A DNA stretch of 64,000 bases, from contig NZ_LGPC01000016.1 in the NCBI RefSeq assembly GCF_001431205.1, forward strand, positions 324,141 through 388,140. The letters are read 5' to 3'. Origin of the DNA: Staphylococcus sp. NAM3COL9 (GTDB lineage Bacteria > Bacillota > Bacilli > Staphylococcales > Staphylococcaceae). The position numbers and the translations under genes are program-made. This document shows positions 7,853 through 17,232 of the stretch, piece after piece (the first letter of the stretch is position 1; each line of letters opens with the position of its first letter). The notes beneath the pieces were generated by a model that saw only the letters and a list, made by a program, of their open reading frames with translations, had not been told where the DNA came from and made no database searches.

Positions 7853-9541
7853 TTAACTTCCAAATACATTTCTTACTAAACGTTCACTTGATCGCCCATC
7901 TTGATATTTAAAATGTTTATCTAAGAAAGGTGATACTTTTTCTACTTCGTAATCACTATCATCTAATGCTGTAATTAAATCTTCAAATGATTCGACAATT
8001 TTACCTGGAACAAAACTTTCATATGGTTCATAAAAATCACGTGAAGTAATGTAGTCTTCAAGGTCAAATGCATAAAAAAGCATTGGACGTTTAAATACTG
8101 CGAATTCATATACTAGAGAGGAATAATCACTAATCAATATATCTGTAACAAATAAAATGTCATTCACTTCTCTAAAATCTGATACATCTACAAAACATTG
8201 GTCATATTCTCTAGGTATATTCAGTTTATTTCTCACAAATGGATGCATTTTGAACAGTACAACTGCATTATTTTCACGACAATAACGAGCAAATCTTGCA
8301 AAGTCTATTTTAAAGAATGGATAATGTGCTGTGTGGTGTCCATTGCCTCTAAATGTTGGTGCAAATAGAATAACTTTTTTCCCCTTAATGATAGGTAAAT
8401 CTTGTTCCATTTCAGCTACAATTTCTCTTTCATAATTTTCATCGAAAAGAATGTCTGTTCTAGGCACTCCTGTTGGTATAATATTTTGTTCTTTAATGCC
8501 AAATGCTTCCCCATAAAAAGGAATATCTGTTTCAGAAGATACAAAGGCTTTTGTATAATTTCTGTGATTGACAGAATTAAAGAACGGCCCGCCTTTTTTA
8601 CCAGTACGACTATATCCAACTGTTTTAAATGCACCTACTGCATGCCAAACCTGGATAATTTCTTGGCTTTTTCTAAACTTCACTGTATAGAGCAGGGGAT
8701 GAAAATCATCCACGAAAATATAATCTGCTTTACCTAATAAAAAAGGAAACTTAAATTTATCAATGAAATTTCTTCTCACAGAAATATTGGATTTAAACAA
8801 AGCATGGATTTTATACTTTTTATCTAAATTTTGACGTAGCATTTCGTTATATACATACTCAAAGTTACCTGACATATATTCTCTTGAATCAGAAGTGAAT
8901 AATACTGTATTCCCTTTTTTCAAATGGAAAAATTTAGTGACTTTAAATATAGATTGAAATAAAAAATTACGCACATTAAAAGAGTATCTATTGTATTTTA
9001 ACTGCAAGTCCATTATTTTTTTCTTAACTGAATTCACTTTCGCTTCCGGTGCTTTAAAATTAACATTTAACACAAATTCATTTACTTCGCTCGAAATCAT
9101 AGGCTGAACAGCATATTCTGTTTTCTTAGAATTGCCACCTTTTTTAAATACCAACGCATAATGCGTCAAAAGATAATTATTTTTTCCATTTTGTGTTTCT
9201 TCTGCTTCATATTCTTCTAGTTGGATATCATCTAATTCATACTTATTAGGATTCAGCAATGCTTCATTGATATGTGCAATATAATCAAAATCATCCTTGT
9301 AGACAATGAGATATTCATCAGATGGAAGATAATTTCCATTATCTAAAATTGCCACATTAAAACGTGCTTTAAATTTATTCCCTTCAATTTTTACATCATT
9401 TGCTGCTAATTCTTTAGTTTCAGTCAAATTTCGTAAAACAAAATTTTTCTTGTTAAGCTCAATATCATTAACGCGACCTTCAATAAATAATTGAATTCGC
9501 TCCCAATAGATGTCATCAATTATTATTTTAGATTTGCTCAA
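7853..9541 (-). CDS. tarL: ribitol-phosphate polymerase TarL
   Basis: TarL uses CDP-ribitol to prime and extend the poly(ribitol phosphate) chain of wall teichoic acid at the inner membrane face. Starting at TTG 9541 (9 bases after GAGAGGG) it has 562 residues, the length of S. aureus TarL; an upstream TTG at 9565 has no ribosome site. The C-terminal CDP-glycerol glycerophosphotransferase domain shows the catalytic His of WHAVGAFKTVGYSR (about residue 300), the second His of KMHPFV and the SDYSS motif near the end. The N-terminal 190 residues are the usual TarL accessory domain. It lies between tarJ (135-base gap) and tarS. No tarF or tarK copy is present here. Confidence 0.92.
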   Translation of the reverse strand: MSKSKIIIDDIYWERIQLFIEGRVNDIELNKKNFVLRNLTETKELAANDVKIEGNKFKARFNVAILDNGNYLPSDEYLIVYKDDFDYIAHINEALLNPNKYELDDIQLEEYEAEETQNGKNNYLLTHYALVFKKGGNSKKTEYAVQPMISSEVNEFVLNVNFKAPEAKVNSVKKKIMDLQLKYNRYSFNVRNFLFQSIFKVTKFFHLKKGNTVLFTSDSREYMSGNFEYVYNEMLRQNLDKKYKIHALFKSNISVRRNFIDKFKFPFLLGKADYIFVDDFHPLLYTVKFRKSQEIIQVWHAVGAFKTVGYSRTGKKGGPFFNSVNHRNYTKAFVSSETDIPFYGEAFGIKEQNIIPTGVPRTDILFDENYEREIVAEMEQDLPIIKGKKVILFAPTFRGNGHHTAHYPFFKIDFARFARYCRENNAVVLFKMHPFVRNKLNIPREYDQCFVDVSDFREVNDILFVTDILISDYSSLVYEFAVFKRPMLFYAFDLEDYITSRDFYEPYESFVPGKIVESFEDLITALDDSDYEVEKVSPFLDKHFKYQDGRSSERLVRNVFGS

Positions 9542-9676
9542 TTTTAAAAACCCTCTCTTGTTCAATTAATTAGTTATAAAACCGTAGGACCTATATAATA
9601 ACTAATTTAGAATAGTTGAAAATAGATATAAATTGAATTTTCAGTTATCTTTCTTGTATTTATATATTCACGTTCT

Positions 9677-10705
9677 TTACATTGTCCATTTAAGAACAGT
9701 CTTGCCCCATGACGTTGATAAATCTGTTTCAAATGCTTTTACAGCATCATTAATTGTTTTAATATCAAATTCATTACCTTTTAGAAGTGCTAATTTTTCA
9801 ATGACATCAGGGTTGTCTTTATAAAATTGAGCAACGTCTCTGAAATCTTGCGCACCACTTCTACTACTACCAAACATCGTTATTCCTTTTTCTAGTACAA
9901 GACGTGTATTTACTTCTATTGGATATTCACTTACGCCTAACAAGCTAATTGTACCTTCTGGAGAAATCAAATCAATAATCTGATTCACCGCTGACTGGCT
10001 TCCTTTACCACCTACACATTCGAAACCATGGTCAAATGAGACATCTTCTGGAACTTCATGAATATGATATATATGTTCTACAAATGAAAAATGACTTAAT
10101 TTGTAATCTGTTTTACCAAAAACATAAATTTTAGCGTTTGGATATAGTTTATGGAGCAAAATAGCTGTTATATAACCTAAATTTCCATCTCCCCATACGC
10201 CAAAACTATTTTTATATGAAATTGATTTACGTTCAAAACGTTGAATTGCATGCCAAGCTACGCTGACTAATTCAGAATAAGCAATTGTACTTAAATCTTC
10301 GATACTGTCATCTATTTCAACGACTCTATCGTGATCCATAAATACATAATCCTGCATAAACCCATCAAAACCACTAGATCTAAATTTACTGCTTGGCAAA
10401 TAATTTTCAGCTATGACGTCATCTTTTTCTACAGGTGTGTTAGGTACCATGATGACTCTCGTACCAATCTCAAACACACCTTTATTGTCATAAACAACTT
10501 CACCAACGCCTTCATGAATCAATGACATTGGCAACTTATTTTTCAGCACTTTTTCATTTCTACTACCTGTGTAATATCTTTGATCTGCTGCGCAAATTGA
10601 CAAATACAATGGTCTTATAATAACTTTATCGCTTTTAATGTCTTCATTATTATATGTTACTTCAAATTGTCTCGGAGCAACGAGTTGATATACTTGATTA
10701 ATCAC
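9677..10705 (-). CDS. tarJ: ribulose-5-phosphate reductase TarJ
   Basis: TarJ reduces D-ribulose 5-phosphate to D-ribitol 5-phosphate with NADPH, feeding TarI. It is a zinc-containing medium-chain alcohol dehydrogenase: the N-terminal [16 protein letters not shown] block, the zinc-ligand region [12 protein letters not shown], a catalytic IHEG segment and the nucleotide-binding WGDGNLGYI motif are all visible. The start is taken as GTG 10705, because it follows GGTGGG at a proper distance and matches the S. aureus N-terminus; it overlaps the tarI stop by 8 bases, which implies translational coupling. An in-frame GTG at 10717 lies inside the ribosome site and is less likely. Length 342 compares with 341 in S. 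aureus. Confidence 0.92.
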   Translation of the reverse strand: MINQVYQLVAPRQFEVTYNNEDIKSDKVIIRPLYLSICAADQRYYTGSRNEKVLKNKLPMSLIHEGVGEVVYDNKGVFEIGTRVIMVPNTPVEKDDVIAENYLPSSKFRSSGFDGFMQDYVFMDHDRVVEIDDSIEDLSTIAYSELVSVAWHAIQRFERKSISYKNSFGVWGDGNLGYITAILLHKLYPNAKIYVFGKTDYKLSHFSFVEHIYHIHEVPEDVSFDHGFECVGGKGSQSAVNQIIDLISPEGTISLLGVSEYPIEVNTRLVLEKGITMFGSSRSGAQDFRDVAQFYKDNPDVIEKLALLKGNEFDIKTINDAVKAFETDLSTSWGKTVLKWTM

Positions 10706-11414
10706 TCGACATCCCACCTTTTATGATTGAGTTAGCAACTTTAAGATCATAAGGTGTCGTTATTTTTATATTGTATAATTCTCCCATAACTAGTCTTACA
10801 GATTTGTTTGCTACAACTAGTATCTTACAGGCATCTGTCATAATTTTCTTATCACCGTTTGAGAGCTCATTATAACTATTTCTTAACAAATTAATATTAA
10901 ATGATTGAGGCGTTTGCCCTTGATACATTTCACTTCTAACTGGTATAGACTTTATGGACTCACCATCTTCTGATGTGATGATTGTGTCAGTCGCAGTTAT
11001 TACAGTGTCTACAGCACCATATTTCAAAACGCTTTCTATGTTTTCTTTAATAATACGATGTGTTAAAAATGGTCTAACTGCATCATGGGTGACGATAACA
11101 TCTTCATCAGTAATAACGTTTTCTGATTCTGCTGACTCTATAATACTCATAATGGTTTCATTACGGTCCTCACCACCCTGTACAACTTTAATTCTGTCAT
11201 CATTAATATTATGTTTACGTAAAGTGTCTTTCGTATGAGAAATCCATTTTTGAGGTGTAGCAATAAATATTTTATCGAATTCACTTGTTAATAAGAATTT
11301 CTCTACTGTATGAATAAGGATAGGTTTCCCATCTAAATCTAAAAATTGTTTTGGTAACGGAACATTTCCCATTCTTGATCCAATACCTCCAGCCAAAATA
11401 CCAGCATATATCAT
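10698..11414 (-). CDS. tarI: ribitol-5-phosphate cytidylyltransferase TarI
   Basis: TarI joins CTP and D-ribitol 5-phosphate to give CDP-ribitol, the activated monomer for TarL. The 238-residue protein is an IspD-like nucleotidyltransferase: the N-terminal GGIGSRMG signature binds [15 protein letters not shown] follows, and the metal-binding HDAVRP motif lies near residue 104. TarI is distinguished from IspD by its pairing with tarJ, with which it shares 8 bases. It has a strong GGAGGGG ribosome site and is the first gene of the tarIJ-L-S cluster. Confidence 0.93.
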   Translation of the reverse strand: MIYAGILAGGIGSRMGNVPLPKQFLDLDGKPILIHTVEKFLLTSEFDKIFIATPQKWISHTKDTLRKHNINDDRIKVVQGGEDRNETIMSIIESAESENVITDEDVIVTHDAVRPFLTHRIIKENIESVLKYGAVDTVITATDTIITSEDGESIKSIPVRSEMYQGQTPQSFNINLLRNSYNELSNGDKKIMTDACKILVVANKSVRLVMGELYNIKITTPYDLKVANSIIKGGMSSD

Positions 11415-11807
11415 ATATTCCCCTCCTATATAGTTGTTGATTTTTCATTTTTTAAAAAACCATTATTAAATAGCTTGCTATATAAATCGATTTTATAAGT
11501 TCATTTTTATATTGCACTCATAAAATATATTGTATAAGCATTATATTACCAACTATTATAGTCTTTTTCTACTTATATCCATCCCTGTACAAGTTAATAC
11601 AGTTTTTTTCTAATTTCAAACCACATCTTTAGTTTTATAATAAATATTACAGAACTTTATAAAATATATTTTGGACCATCCTAATAAAATTATTTGAATA
11701 GGTATGACAAAAAAGCAGATTTCCTCAAATTGGAAATCTACCTTTTTCACTTTTTGTTATAAAACCTGTCTTTTCTGCTAAACTAATCAATTTAGCTTAC
11801 GACTATA
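11415..11807. other. non-coding region between capD and tarI
   Basis: About 390 AT-rich bases hold the upstream region of tarI and the capD terminator (11711-11745). I could not assign a confident tarI promoter, and there is no plausible ORF or repeat in 11450-11700. Confidence 0.4.
11711..11746 (-). terminator. terminator of the cap operon
   Basis: Read on the minus strand, AGATTTCC/GGAAATCT (11732-11739 and 11717-11724) form a stem that ends in GCTTTTTTG, about 70 bases after the capD stop. Confidence 0.75.
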
Positions 11808-13457
11808 TTATCTATTACCAACATCATGTCCTATTTCTACAGTCTTATCATTTTTATTGTAAAGTGCTGCTTGAACACTACCAAAGTTCGGATCATTTCG
11901 TTTTTCTTCTACCTCAAAACCTAAACTTTTGAAAATAGCGACGTCTGCCTTACTCATAGCGTTTTCATAAAATACTTTTCCACCATCATTGTAAAAGCGT
12001 GGCTTATCTATGGATTCTTGAAGCGTACCATCACCTTTTAAGTAATCTATCAGCACTTCATTGGTTGTGGTCGGAATTTTATTACCTCCCGGCGTCCCAA
12101 CTCCCATATAATAATCAGGACCTACGACTATACTTGGAGCTGTATAGGATCTAGGTGATTTATGTTTAGCTCCATGGTTAGGGCTTAGAGGATCAGCAGA
12201 AAAGTTTGATAAAGAGTTATTCATATAGAATCCTTCCTTCATAAATTTACCTGATCCAAAGAAACTTGATAATGTATTGGTAGTACTTGTTACTTTGCCC
12301 TTTTTATCAACTACAACAAAGTGTGTCGTACTTGTATTATCTACATTATTTGTATTGAAATTACTCCCAAAGTTCACTTCGTTTAGTTTGCCTAGTAAAT
12401 AATCTTGAGATAAGTATTCATCATAATCTTCATCTTGACCATTAACTATATCTCTATTTCGATACATAAGTGCTCTTGATTTTAAAATGCCAGTAATATA
12501 ATCTAAACGGTTATTAGGTGTAGTTTGATTATTTGGATCTATTTGCTCATTTGCTGGAGCAGACTGACTATTTTGTGGAACTTGATTGTTTGTTGCTTCA
12601 TCTATTTCTAAACCTTGAAGCATCAGTGTGCCACCCAATGGATTAGATGCAGAATATACTTTAGTATTTAAATAATCTGTGCTTACCGGTTCTTTTTTCG
12701 TGGTTTTATAACTATTAAAATCTTTTTCTGTTATTTCTTCATCTACCTGTTTAGAGACACTATCGCCCACTTTATCATAGAAATAGTCTGGCCCATGATT
12801 TCTAATTCCTTTAATTGTTTTAGCTAATTCTGGCTGTTTAACTACTTCGCCTTCTCTTTTTGTTTTATCATCTTCAAAGAACGGTGAGTCTCTATCAATA
12901 CCAGAACCATATAATTTTAAACTGCGTTCTAATTCCGAATCTACTTCAAAACCATCTTCTGCTAAAGGAATCACATAGTTTAAAATTTTCTTTTCATCCA
13001 TTTTTCCCGCTTCTTTATGTGCATCATGTATCCCTCGTACAAAACCTGGTGTACCTATTTTGTCTTTCTCATCATATTTAAATGATGAAATATCTTTATA
13101 TTGCCATTGCTTTGGCGCCACATTTGGCTTTCCATCATAGGTTAACATCGCGCCTCCGCCTCCTAAACCAGAGGAGTGGGGCTCGGTTATTGCTAGTGCA
13201 TATGAAACACCCATGGAAGCATCTACAGCATTTCCTCCATCTTTAATAATTTTCTCCCCAACACGGGTTGCTATTGGGTTATTAGAAGCAACACCGTAAT
13301 TTTTATCTGATGGGTTTTGATCATGATCAGCAATCTTATTTTCATATAATTCATCTTTATTATAATTATCTTCTCTGGTTGCGATAAAAAAGATAAAAGA
13401 AATGATTATAGTAAGGAGTAAGATTACGATGAGTGTTTTTTTATTATAAATACTCAT
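11808..13457 (-). CDS. capD: capsule gamma-glutamyl transpeptidase CapD (Ggt)
   Basis: CapD belongs to the gamma-glutamyltransferase family of self-cleaving Ntn-hydrolases. In poly-gamma-glutamate operons it cuts the polymer and, in Bacillus anthracis, links it to peptidoglycan. The 549-residue protein starts with a membrane anchor (about 9-27). The nucleophile is expected to be Thr377 in STTHF, which becomes the new N-terminus after cleavage; a conserved SSGLGGGG block (95-102) and GVGTPGGNKIPTT near the end complete the site. It carries an Asn/Gln/Pro-rich loop around 290-315 just before the cleavage site. It is the last gene of the operon, starting 2 bases after capE and sharing its AAGGAG ribosome site region. 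Confidence 0.88.
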   Translation of the reverse strand: MSIYNKKTLIVILLLTIIISFIFFIATREDNYNKDELYENKIADHDQNPSDKNYGVASNNPIATRVGEKIIKDGGNAVDASMGVSYALAITEPHSSGLGGGGAMLTYDGKPNVAPKQWQYKDISSFKYDEKDKIGTPGFVRGIHDAHKEAGKMDEKKILNYVIPLAEDGFEVDSELERSLKLYGSGIDRDSPFFEDDKTKREGEVVKQPELAKTIKGIRNHGPDYFYDKVGDSVSKQVDEEITEKDFNSYKTTKKEPVSTDYLNTKVYSASNPLGGTLMLQGLEIDEATNNQVPQNSQSAPANEQIDPNNQTTPNNRLDYITGILKSRALMYRNRDIVNGQDEDYDEYLSQDYLLGKLNEVNFGSNFNTNNVDNTSTTHFVVVDKKGKVTSTTNTLSSFFGSGKFMKEGFYMNNSLSNFSADPLSPNHGAKHKSPRSYTAPSIVVGPDYYMGVGTPGGNKIPTTTNEVLIDYLKGDGTLQESIDKPRFYNDGGKVFYENAMSKADVAIFKSLGFEVEEKRNDPNFGSVQAALYNKNDKTVEIGHDVGNR

Positions 13458-13459
13458 AC

Positions 13460-13618
13460 TTAAGCTCCTTTAGACAAATATTGGTGATGCGATGTTTTAA
13501 GTTCATTCTGTTCATATTGATCTAAACCTTCATTCGCACGAGCAAAGACAATTAATAAAAAGATCACTAATACTATTGAAACTACTGTAATACCCACCCA
13601 TTGTGTTTTAATGTTCAT
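13460..13618 (-). CDS. capE: small polyglutamate synthesis subunit CapE
   Basis: A 52-residue reading frame begins at ATG 13618 and ends 2 bases before capD. Its sequence begins MNIKTQWVGITVV, has one membrane segment (about 8-26), then a charged tail NEGLDQYEQNEL. This size, topology and position fit CapE/PgsE, the small membrane subunit that B. anthracis needs for polyglutamate synthesis. It overlaps the end of capA: the capA stop lies inside its first codons, which suggests coupled translation. GGAGGTTACGTAT supplies the ribosome site. It is too short for common gene-finding cut-offs. The assignment rests on position and topology, since such proteins share little sequence. Confidence 0.8.
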   Translation of the reverse strand: MNIKTQWVGITVVSIVLVIFLLIVFARANEGLDQYEQNELKTSHHQYLSKGA

Positions 13619-14678
13619 ATACGTAACCTCCATTCTCTTTTTTAAGATCTACACTTTTACTTTCAACATTGTTCAATAATTTAATTTCTTCCACTTTGTT
13701 AGGATTGGATTCTGTAATTTTTCCACCTTGTGATTTTATTGGTGTTACCATAAATTCTGAATCTTTACCATTCCAATTTTGTTGAACAGCTAAGCCTTGT
13801 TTATTCTTAGATAAAAAATCTTCAGAAGTTACGTTACCAAGACTATAAAAAATACTAGTATCTTTGTATTTTTCTATCTTCTGAACAACTGAGTTATGAC
13901 CGATAATTACATCTGCACCAGCGTCAACAAGTGAATGTGCATATTTCTTTTGCCTTGTTGTAACAGCACGTTCATCCGTTATTCCCCAATCGACATTGGC
14001 CACAACATAATCGTTTTCCTCTTTCAACTTTTTAATTAATGGAATATAGATATTCGGTTCTAAACTCACCGAGGTTGTGTTTTTCAAAGTGTCTGTATAA
14101 TCAGATTCAACATCTGTAAACGAAACGTTAGCAATTTTTTTACCTTTAACAGTTTGTTGTACTGTTTTACTATTAATAGGATTTGAACCATTTCCAGTTA
14201 AATAATTATAACCAGCCTGTCCTTCTACCGCTCTACTAAACTCTCTCGCTGTTATATTATCGGTAACTTGGTTGATAACATTTAAACTTTTAATATTTAG
14301 ACCCTTCAAAAACATGACGTTCTCTAAATTCCTATTAATATTTGTCTTTCTATCGTCAGAAAAGTTTGTGAGGTTTAAGCTTGCTGTTGAGTAATCACTC
14401 GCATTTAAAACACTTTCCATCGGACTAAAGGTGTCGTTAATATTATTTTTTCTTATATGCTTATTCATTTCTATATTGCCTAAATAAGTCATCCTTATAT
14501 CATCTTTGGCTTTTCCCATAGTTTGAACTGGTTCAACCTTTTGTGATGACATAGTGAATACTAAAAGTGCAATTGCCCCTATTAAAATAATACCGGTGTA
14601 TATAGAGTTACGTTTTTTGTGACGTTTCGTCCATTTTAATACCCGTTCCTCTATAGTAAATCGTTTAGATTGTTTCAT
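13608..14678 (-). CDS. capA: poly-gamma-glutamate export protein CapA
   Basis: CapA (PgsA) is the membrane-anchored protein that assists polymerisation and carries poly-gamma-glutamate through the membrane. The 356-residue protein has a basic N-terminus, one membrane segment (about 26-43) and an extracytoplasmic metallophosphatase-like CapA domain. Typical pieces are TYLGNIEM, the WG motif in VVANVDWG, DAGADVIIGHNSVVQ and FYSLGNVTS. The N-terminal RFTIEERVLKW stretch before the helix is cytoplasmic. It follows capC by 14 bases and overlaps capE by 11 bases. Confidence 0.88.
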   Translation of the reverse strand: MKQSKRFTIEERVLKWTKRHKKRNSIYTGIILIGAIALLVFTMSSQKVEPVQTMGKAKDDIRMTYLGNIEMNKHIRKNNINDTFSPMESVLNASDYSTASLNLTNFSDDRKTNINRNLENVMFLKGLNIKSLNVINQVTDNITAREFSRAVEGQAGYNYLTGNGSNPINSKTVQQTVKGKKIANVSFTDVESDYTDTLKNTTSVSLEPNIYIPLIKKLKEENDYVVANVDWGITDERAVTTRQKKYAHSLVDAGADVIIGHNSVVQKIEKYKDTSIFYSLGNVTSEDFLSKNKQGLAVQQNWNGKDSEFMVTPIKSQGGKITESNPNKVEEIKLLNNVESKSVDLKKENGGYVYEH

Positions 14679-14692
14679 ATTTATGCTCCTTA

Positions 14693-15145
14693 CTAATTGA
14701 TAAAGCTATAAAAGAATAAGATAACGTAAGTAATACATGTTAATAACATACATGTAGATAATGTAATAATGACACCTTGCTTTTGAATTGTATTTGCTAT
14801 GATACCTGGAATAACAACGCCGATCCCTGACATTTCTACCATTTCAAACGGGGTTAAAGGATAAATGATGTCAAATAAAAATTTTAATACCATACCAGTA
14901 AGTATCATTGCCGCAAATTTTCTACGGCCATATAAAATTACGATTTTACTTACCCCATGATTAACAATAAAATATGTAATGCAGCTAATAATGAGTACGG
15001 ATAGTAACATAATCGGCTGATCAAAAATCAGCGCTAAATATCCTGGTACTACTAATCCAGCTGGACTAATACCAAACTTCTCCGCAAAGATTAGACTTAG
15101 TACAATGCCCACAAATAATGAAAAATATAACTCTGAACCTATCAT
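14693..15145 (-). CDS. capC: poly-gamma-glutamate synthesis subunit CapC
   Basis: A 150-residue integral membrane protein with about four to five helices. PgsC/CapC proteins form the membrane part of the polyglutamate synthetase with CapB. The family signature FGISPAGLVVPGYLAL lies near residues 24-39, and GIGVVIPGIIANTIQ repeats the VPG-type motif later, as is typical. The ATG lies one base after the capB stop, so the two are translationally coupled. Confidence 0.9.
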   Translation of the reverse strand: MIGSELYFSLFVGIVLSLIFAEKFGISPAGLVVPGYLALIFDQPIMLLSVLIISCITYFIVNHGVSKIVILYGRRKFAAMILTGMVLKFLFDIIYPLTPFEMVEMSGIGVVIPGIIANTIQKQGVIITLSTCMLLTCITYVILFFYSFIN

Positions 15146-15146
15146 A

Positions 15147-16304
15147 TTATTTGATCCCTTCTATATATTGCGCTATTTGTTTACCTGGTCCGTGAATGTT
15201 ACCCACACAGAAAATCAAGGCATTTTGAGACTCTTTATATAATGCGCGCTCGACTTCTTTTATATCTTTACCTTCGAAGTTTAAATACTTCTTATTAGGC
15301 TGGCCTTTCATTACATCATTGACCATTTGAGTACTTTTACCTGTACATATTAATGTATCGAATTCGACATCCTTTAAAAAATCTTCACAAAACTGTCTCG
15401 TTCTGTCGATTCTGTCGGAACGACAATTTAATATGAGTATAATTTTTTTATATGGATAATTATAAGTTTCAACTTTGTCTAATATTGCTTTTGAAGATTT
15501 CGGTTCATTTGCGGCAAATGCATTAACATAAACGTTAGTTGAATGGTTAGCGTTAAAGTATTTAACTTCAACTGCTCCAACATCAGGTGGTGCATTTAAC
15601 ATGCCACGCAAAGCTGTATCTCGATCTATGCCAAGCGCTTCGGCAACACCCATAGCAATTGCAACATTATCTGGGAATACAATGTAACCGAACTTTCTTA
15701 GATAAGATTCAGGAACCTCTTCTTTATCAACAACGATTAATTTTGTTTTACGTTTTTTAGCAACTTTGGCAAAAAATTTAGTGTAGTCATCTTTCATAAC
15801 TACAAGATGTCCTTTGTAAGGAATGGTCGCTGTAAATGCTTCAGCTACCTCATCTAACGTCGGACCTAGCACATCCATATGATCTTCCATCACATTTACA
15901 ATCACACCAATATTGGCTTTAACTAAGTCTTTTTGGAATGTAATTTGATAATCTGGATTAACTGCCATACATTCATTTACTAAGGCATTGGCTTTTTGTT
16001 TTACAACTTTGCGAATAATGTCACGTTGTTCGCCGATATTTGCTCCTTGAGGTTTCCTATAAACTGGATACTCTCTTGGTGTAAACCAGTACAGCATACG
16101 TGCATCTGTTCCTGTTGTTTTACCTATAACTCGGTAGTTGTCCTCACGCAGTGTACTGTAAATCAATCTTGTTATAGTAGATTTACCTCTTATACCATTT
16201 ATATTTATGCGTATCGGTACTTTTTCTAATCTGTAGGAATGTTGTTTTTTCTCAACAATACCTAGCCAAAGAATTAGACCTACACATATGATGATGAGTA
16301 GCAA
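15147..16304 (-). CDS. capB: poly-gamma-glutamate synthetase CapB
   Basis: CapB (PgsB) is the ATP-dependent amide ligase that joins glutamates by their gamma carboxyl. The 385-residue protein has an N-terminal membrane segment (about 1-17), then a Mur-ligase-like domain with the ATP site NGIRGKST (36-43), RDI and NECMAVNPDYQ segments, and VMEDHMDVLGPT. The TTG start at 16304 is preceded by GAGGG at 8 bases. It heads the capB-capC-capA-capE-capD operon. S. epidermidis uses the same set against antimicrobial peptides, high salt and phagocytes; the polymer is presumed to be made here too. Confidence 0.92.
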   Translation of the reverse strand: MLLIIICVGLILWLGIVEKKQHSYRLEKVPIRININGIRGKSTITRLIYSTLREDNYRVIGKTTGTDARMLYWFTPREYPVYRKPQGANIGEQRDIIRKVVKQKANALVNECMAVNPDYQITFQKDLVKANIGVIVNVMEDHMDVLGPTLDEVAEAFTATIPYKGHLVVMKDDYTKFFAKVAKKRKTKLIVVDKEEVPESYLRKFGYIVFPDNVAIAMGVAEALGIDRDTALRGMLNAPPDVGAVEVKYFNANHSTNVYVNAFAANEPKSSKAILDKVETYNYPYKKIILILNCRSDRIDRTRQFCEDFLKDVEFDTLICTGKSTQMVNDVMKGQPNKKYLNFEGKDIKEVERALYKESQNALIFCVGNIHGPGKQIAQYIEGIK

Positions 16305-16744
16305 ATTTTATCCCTCTTTTCAGCAGCGTATTTAATTTTATGTAAATATCAAAGCAGGGTAACCATGTTATTAATACATAGTGAAGATGTATCAACTAAC
16401 AAAAAGTATTCATAACGTGTTAACTATTCCTACCTATCAATACCGTTATGCTAACATGCAGTTATTGATTTAATATAAATTTTTTGAATTATTTATTAAT
16501 ATTTCGTAAATTTAAATTTACATTACATGTAATATTCATCTTTTATCTTTATAGACCCTTATATAATGGTATTTATATTTTTGAAAAAATAAATATTTTT
16601 ATAGAAATTTTAAATTTATTTTAGTATCGATATTTATTTTAACACAAATAAATATATAATATTTACTACTTCTTAACATATTATTAAAACTTAAATGTTA
16701 TCTTATGTTTATAGGGATCAATAATTCTATATAGGGGGCAGTTT
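16305..16744. promoter_or_regulatory. divergent intergenic region, cap operon upstream region
   Basis: About 440 very AT-rich bases separate capB from a divergent small gene. It must hold the cap promoter, but I cannot choose a box with confidence. Visible symmetry: CATAACG (16411-16417) with CGTTATG (16444-16450), a perfect 12-base palindrome ATTACATGTAAT (16522-16533), and long A/T tracts at 16560-16700, which could bind a regulator or an H-NS-like factor. Confidence 0.35.
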
Positions 16745-17068
16745 ATGAGTAAATCTGTTAAATTAGTAGTTTCTATATATCTTGGTGTTGTATTTCTTAT
16801 CACTTGTAGCTATCTCATTATGATTTTAGTTGGAAGTATTCAAGGTAATGATAGGAAAGGTGCAGTTTTAGATACTATCGAGCCTACAAACATTGAAAAT
16901 GTAGAATACAATAATGAATCATCCGGTAAAACAACAACTGAAAGTAACAGCATACCTAATGAGTTACATTCTAATCTTACAAATACATTAAAAACAGAAT
17001 CCTTATCGCAACATGTTAATGCTCATACATGGCCCTTAGATCGCACTTCATCTAAGAACCATGTATGA
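16745..17068 (+). CDS. small single-helix membrane or exported protein, unknown
   Basis: A 107-residue protein with one hydrophobic segment near the N-terminus (about 7-32) followed by a polar, Ser/Thr/Asn-rich tail of about 75 residues. The first helix could be an uncleaved signal anchor; CSYL at residues 20-23 is not a convincing lipobox. No domain is recognised. It has a strong TAGGGGGCAG ribosome site. It is divergent from the cap operon, so a link with capsule synthesis or its control is possible but unproven. Confidence 0.65.
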   Translation: MSKSVKLVVSIYLGVVFLITCSYLIMILVGSIQGNDRKGAVLDTIEPTNIENVEYNNESSGKTTTESNSIPNELHSNLTNTLKTESLSQHVNAHTWPLDRTSSKNHV

Positions 17069-17232
17069 TTTTTTTCTTGAACATACGTTATGTGCTAAAA
17101 ATATAAATAAAAACTCAAAAATAAAATTTCATTATCCCCTATTTTAATACGATAAAATTTAATTGTTCAGACTCTTCAGATATAATGAAGTTGATAGATG
17201 ATTATTATTTAAAGAAAAGGGGTTTTATTAAG

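Noticed and set aside
10698..11414. tarI as the isoprenoid gene ispD
   Set aside because: Same fold and motifs, but it overlaps tarJ and leads the tarL-tarS cluster, so ribitol 5-phosphate is the likely substrate.
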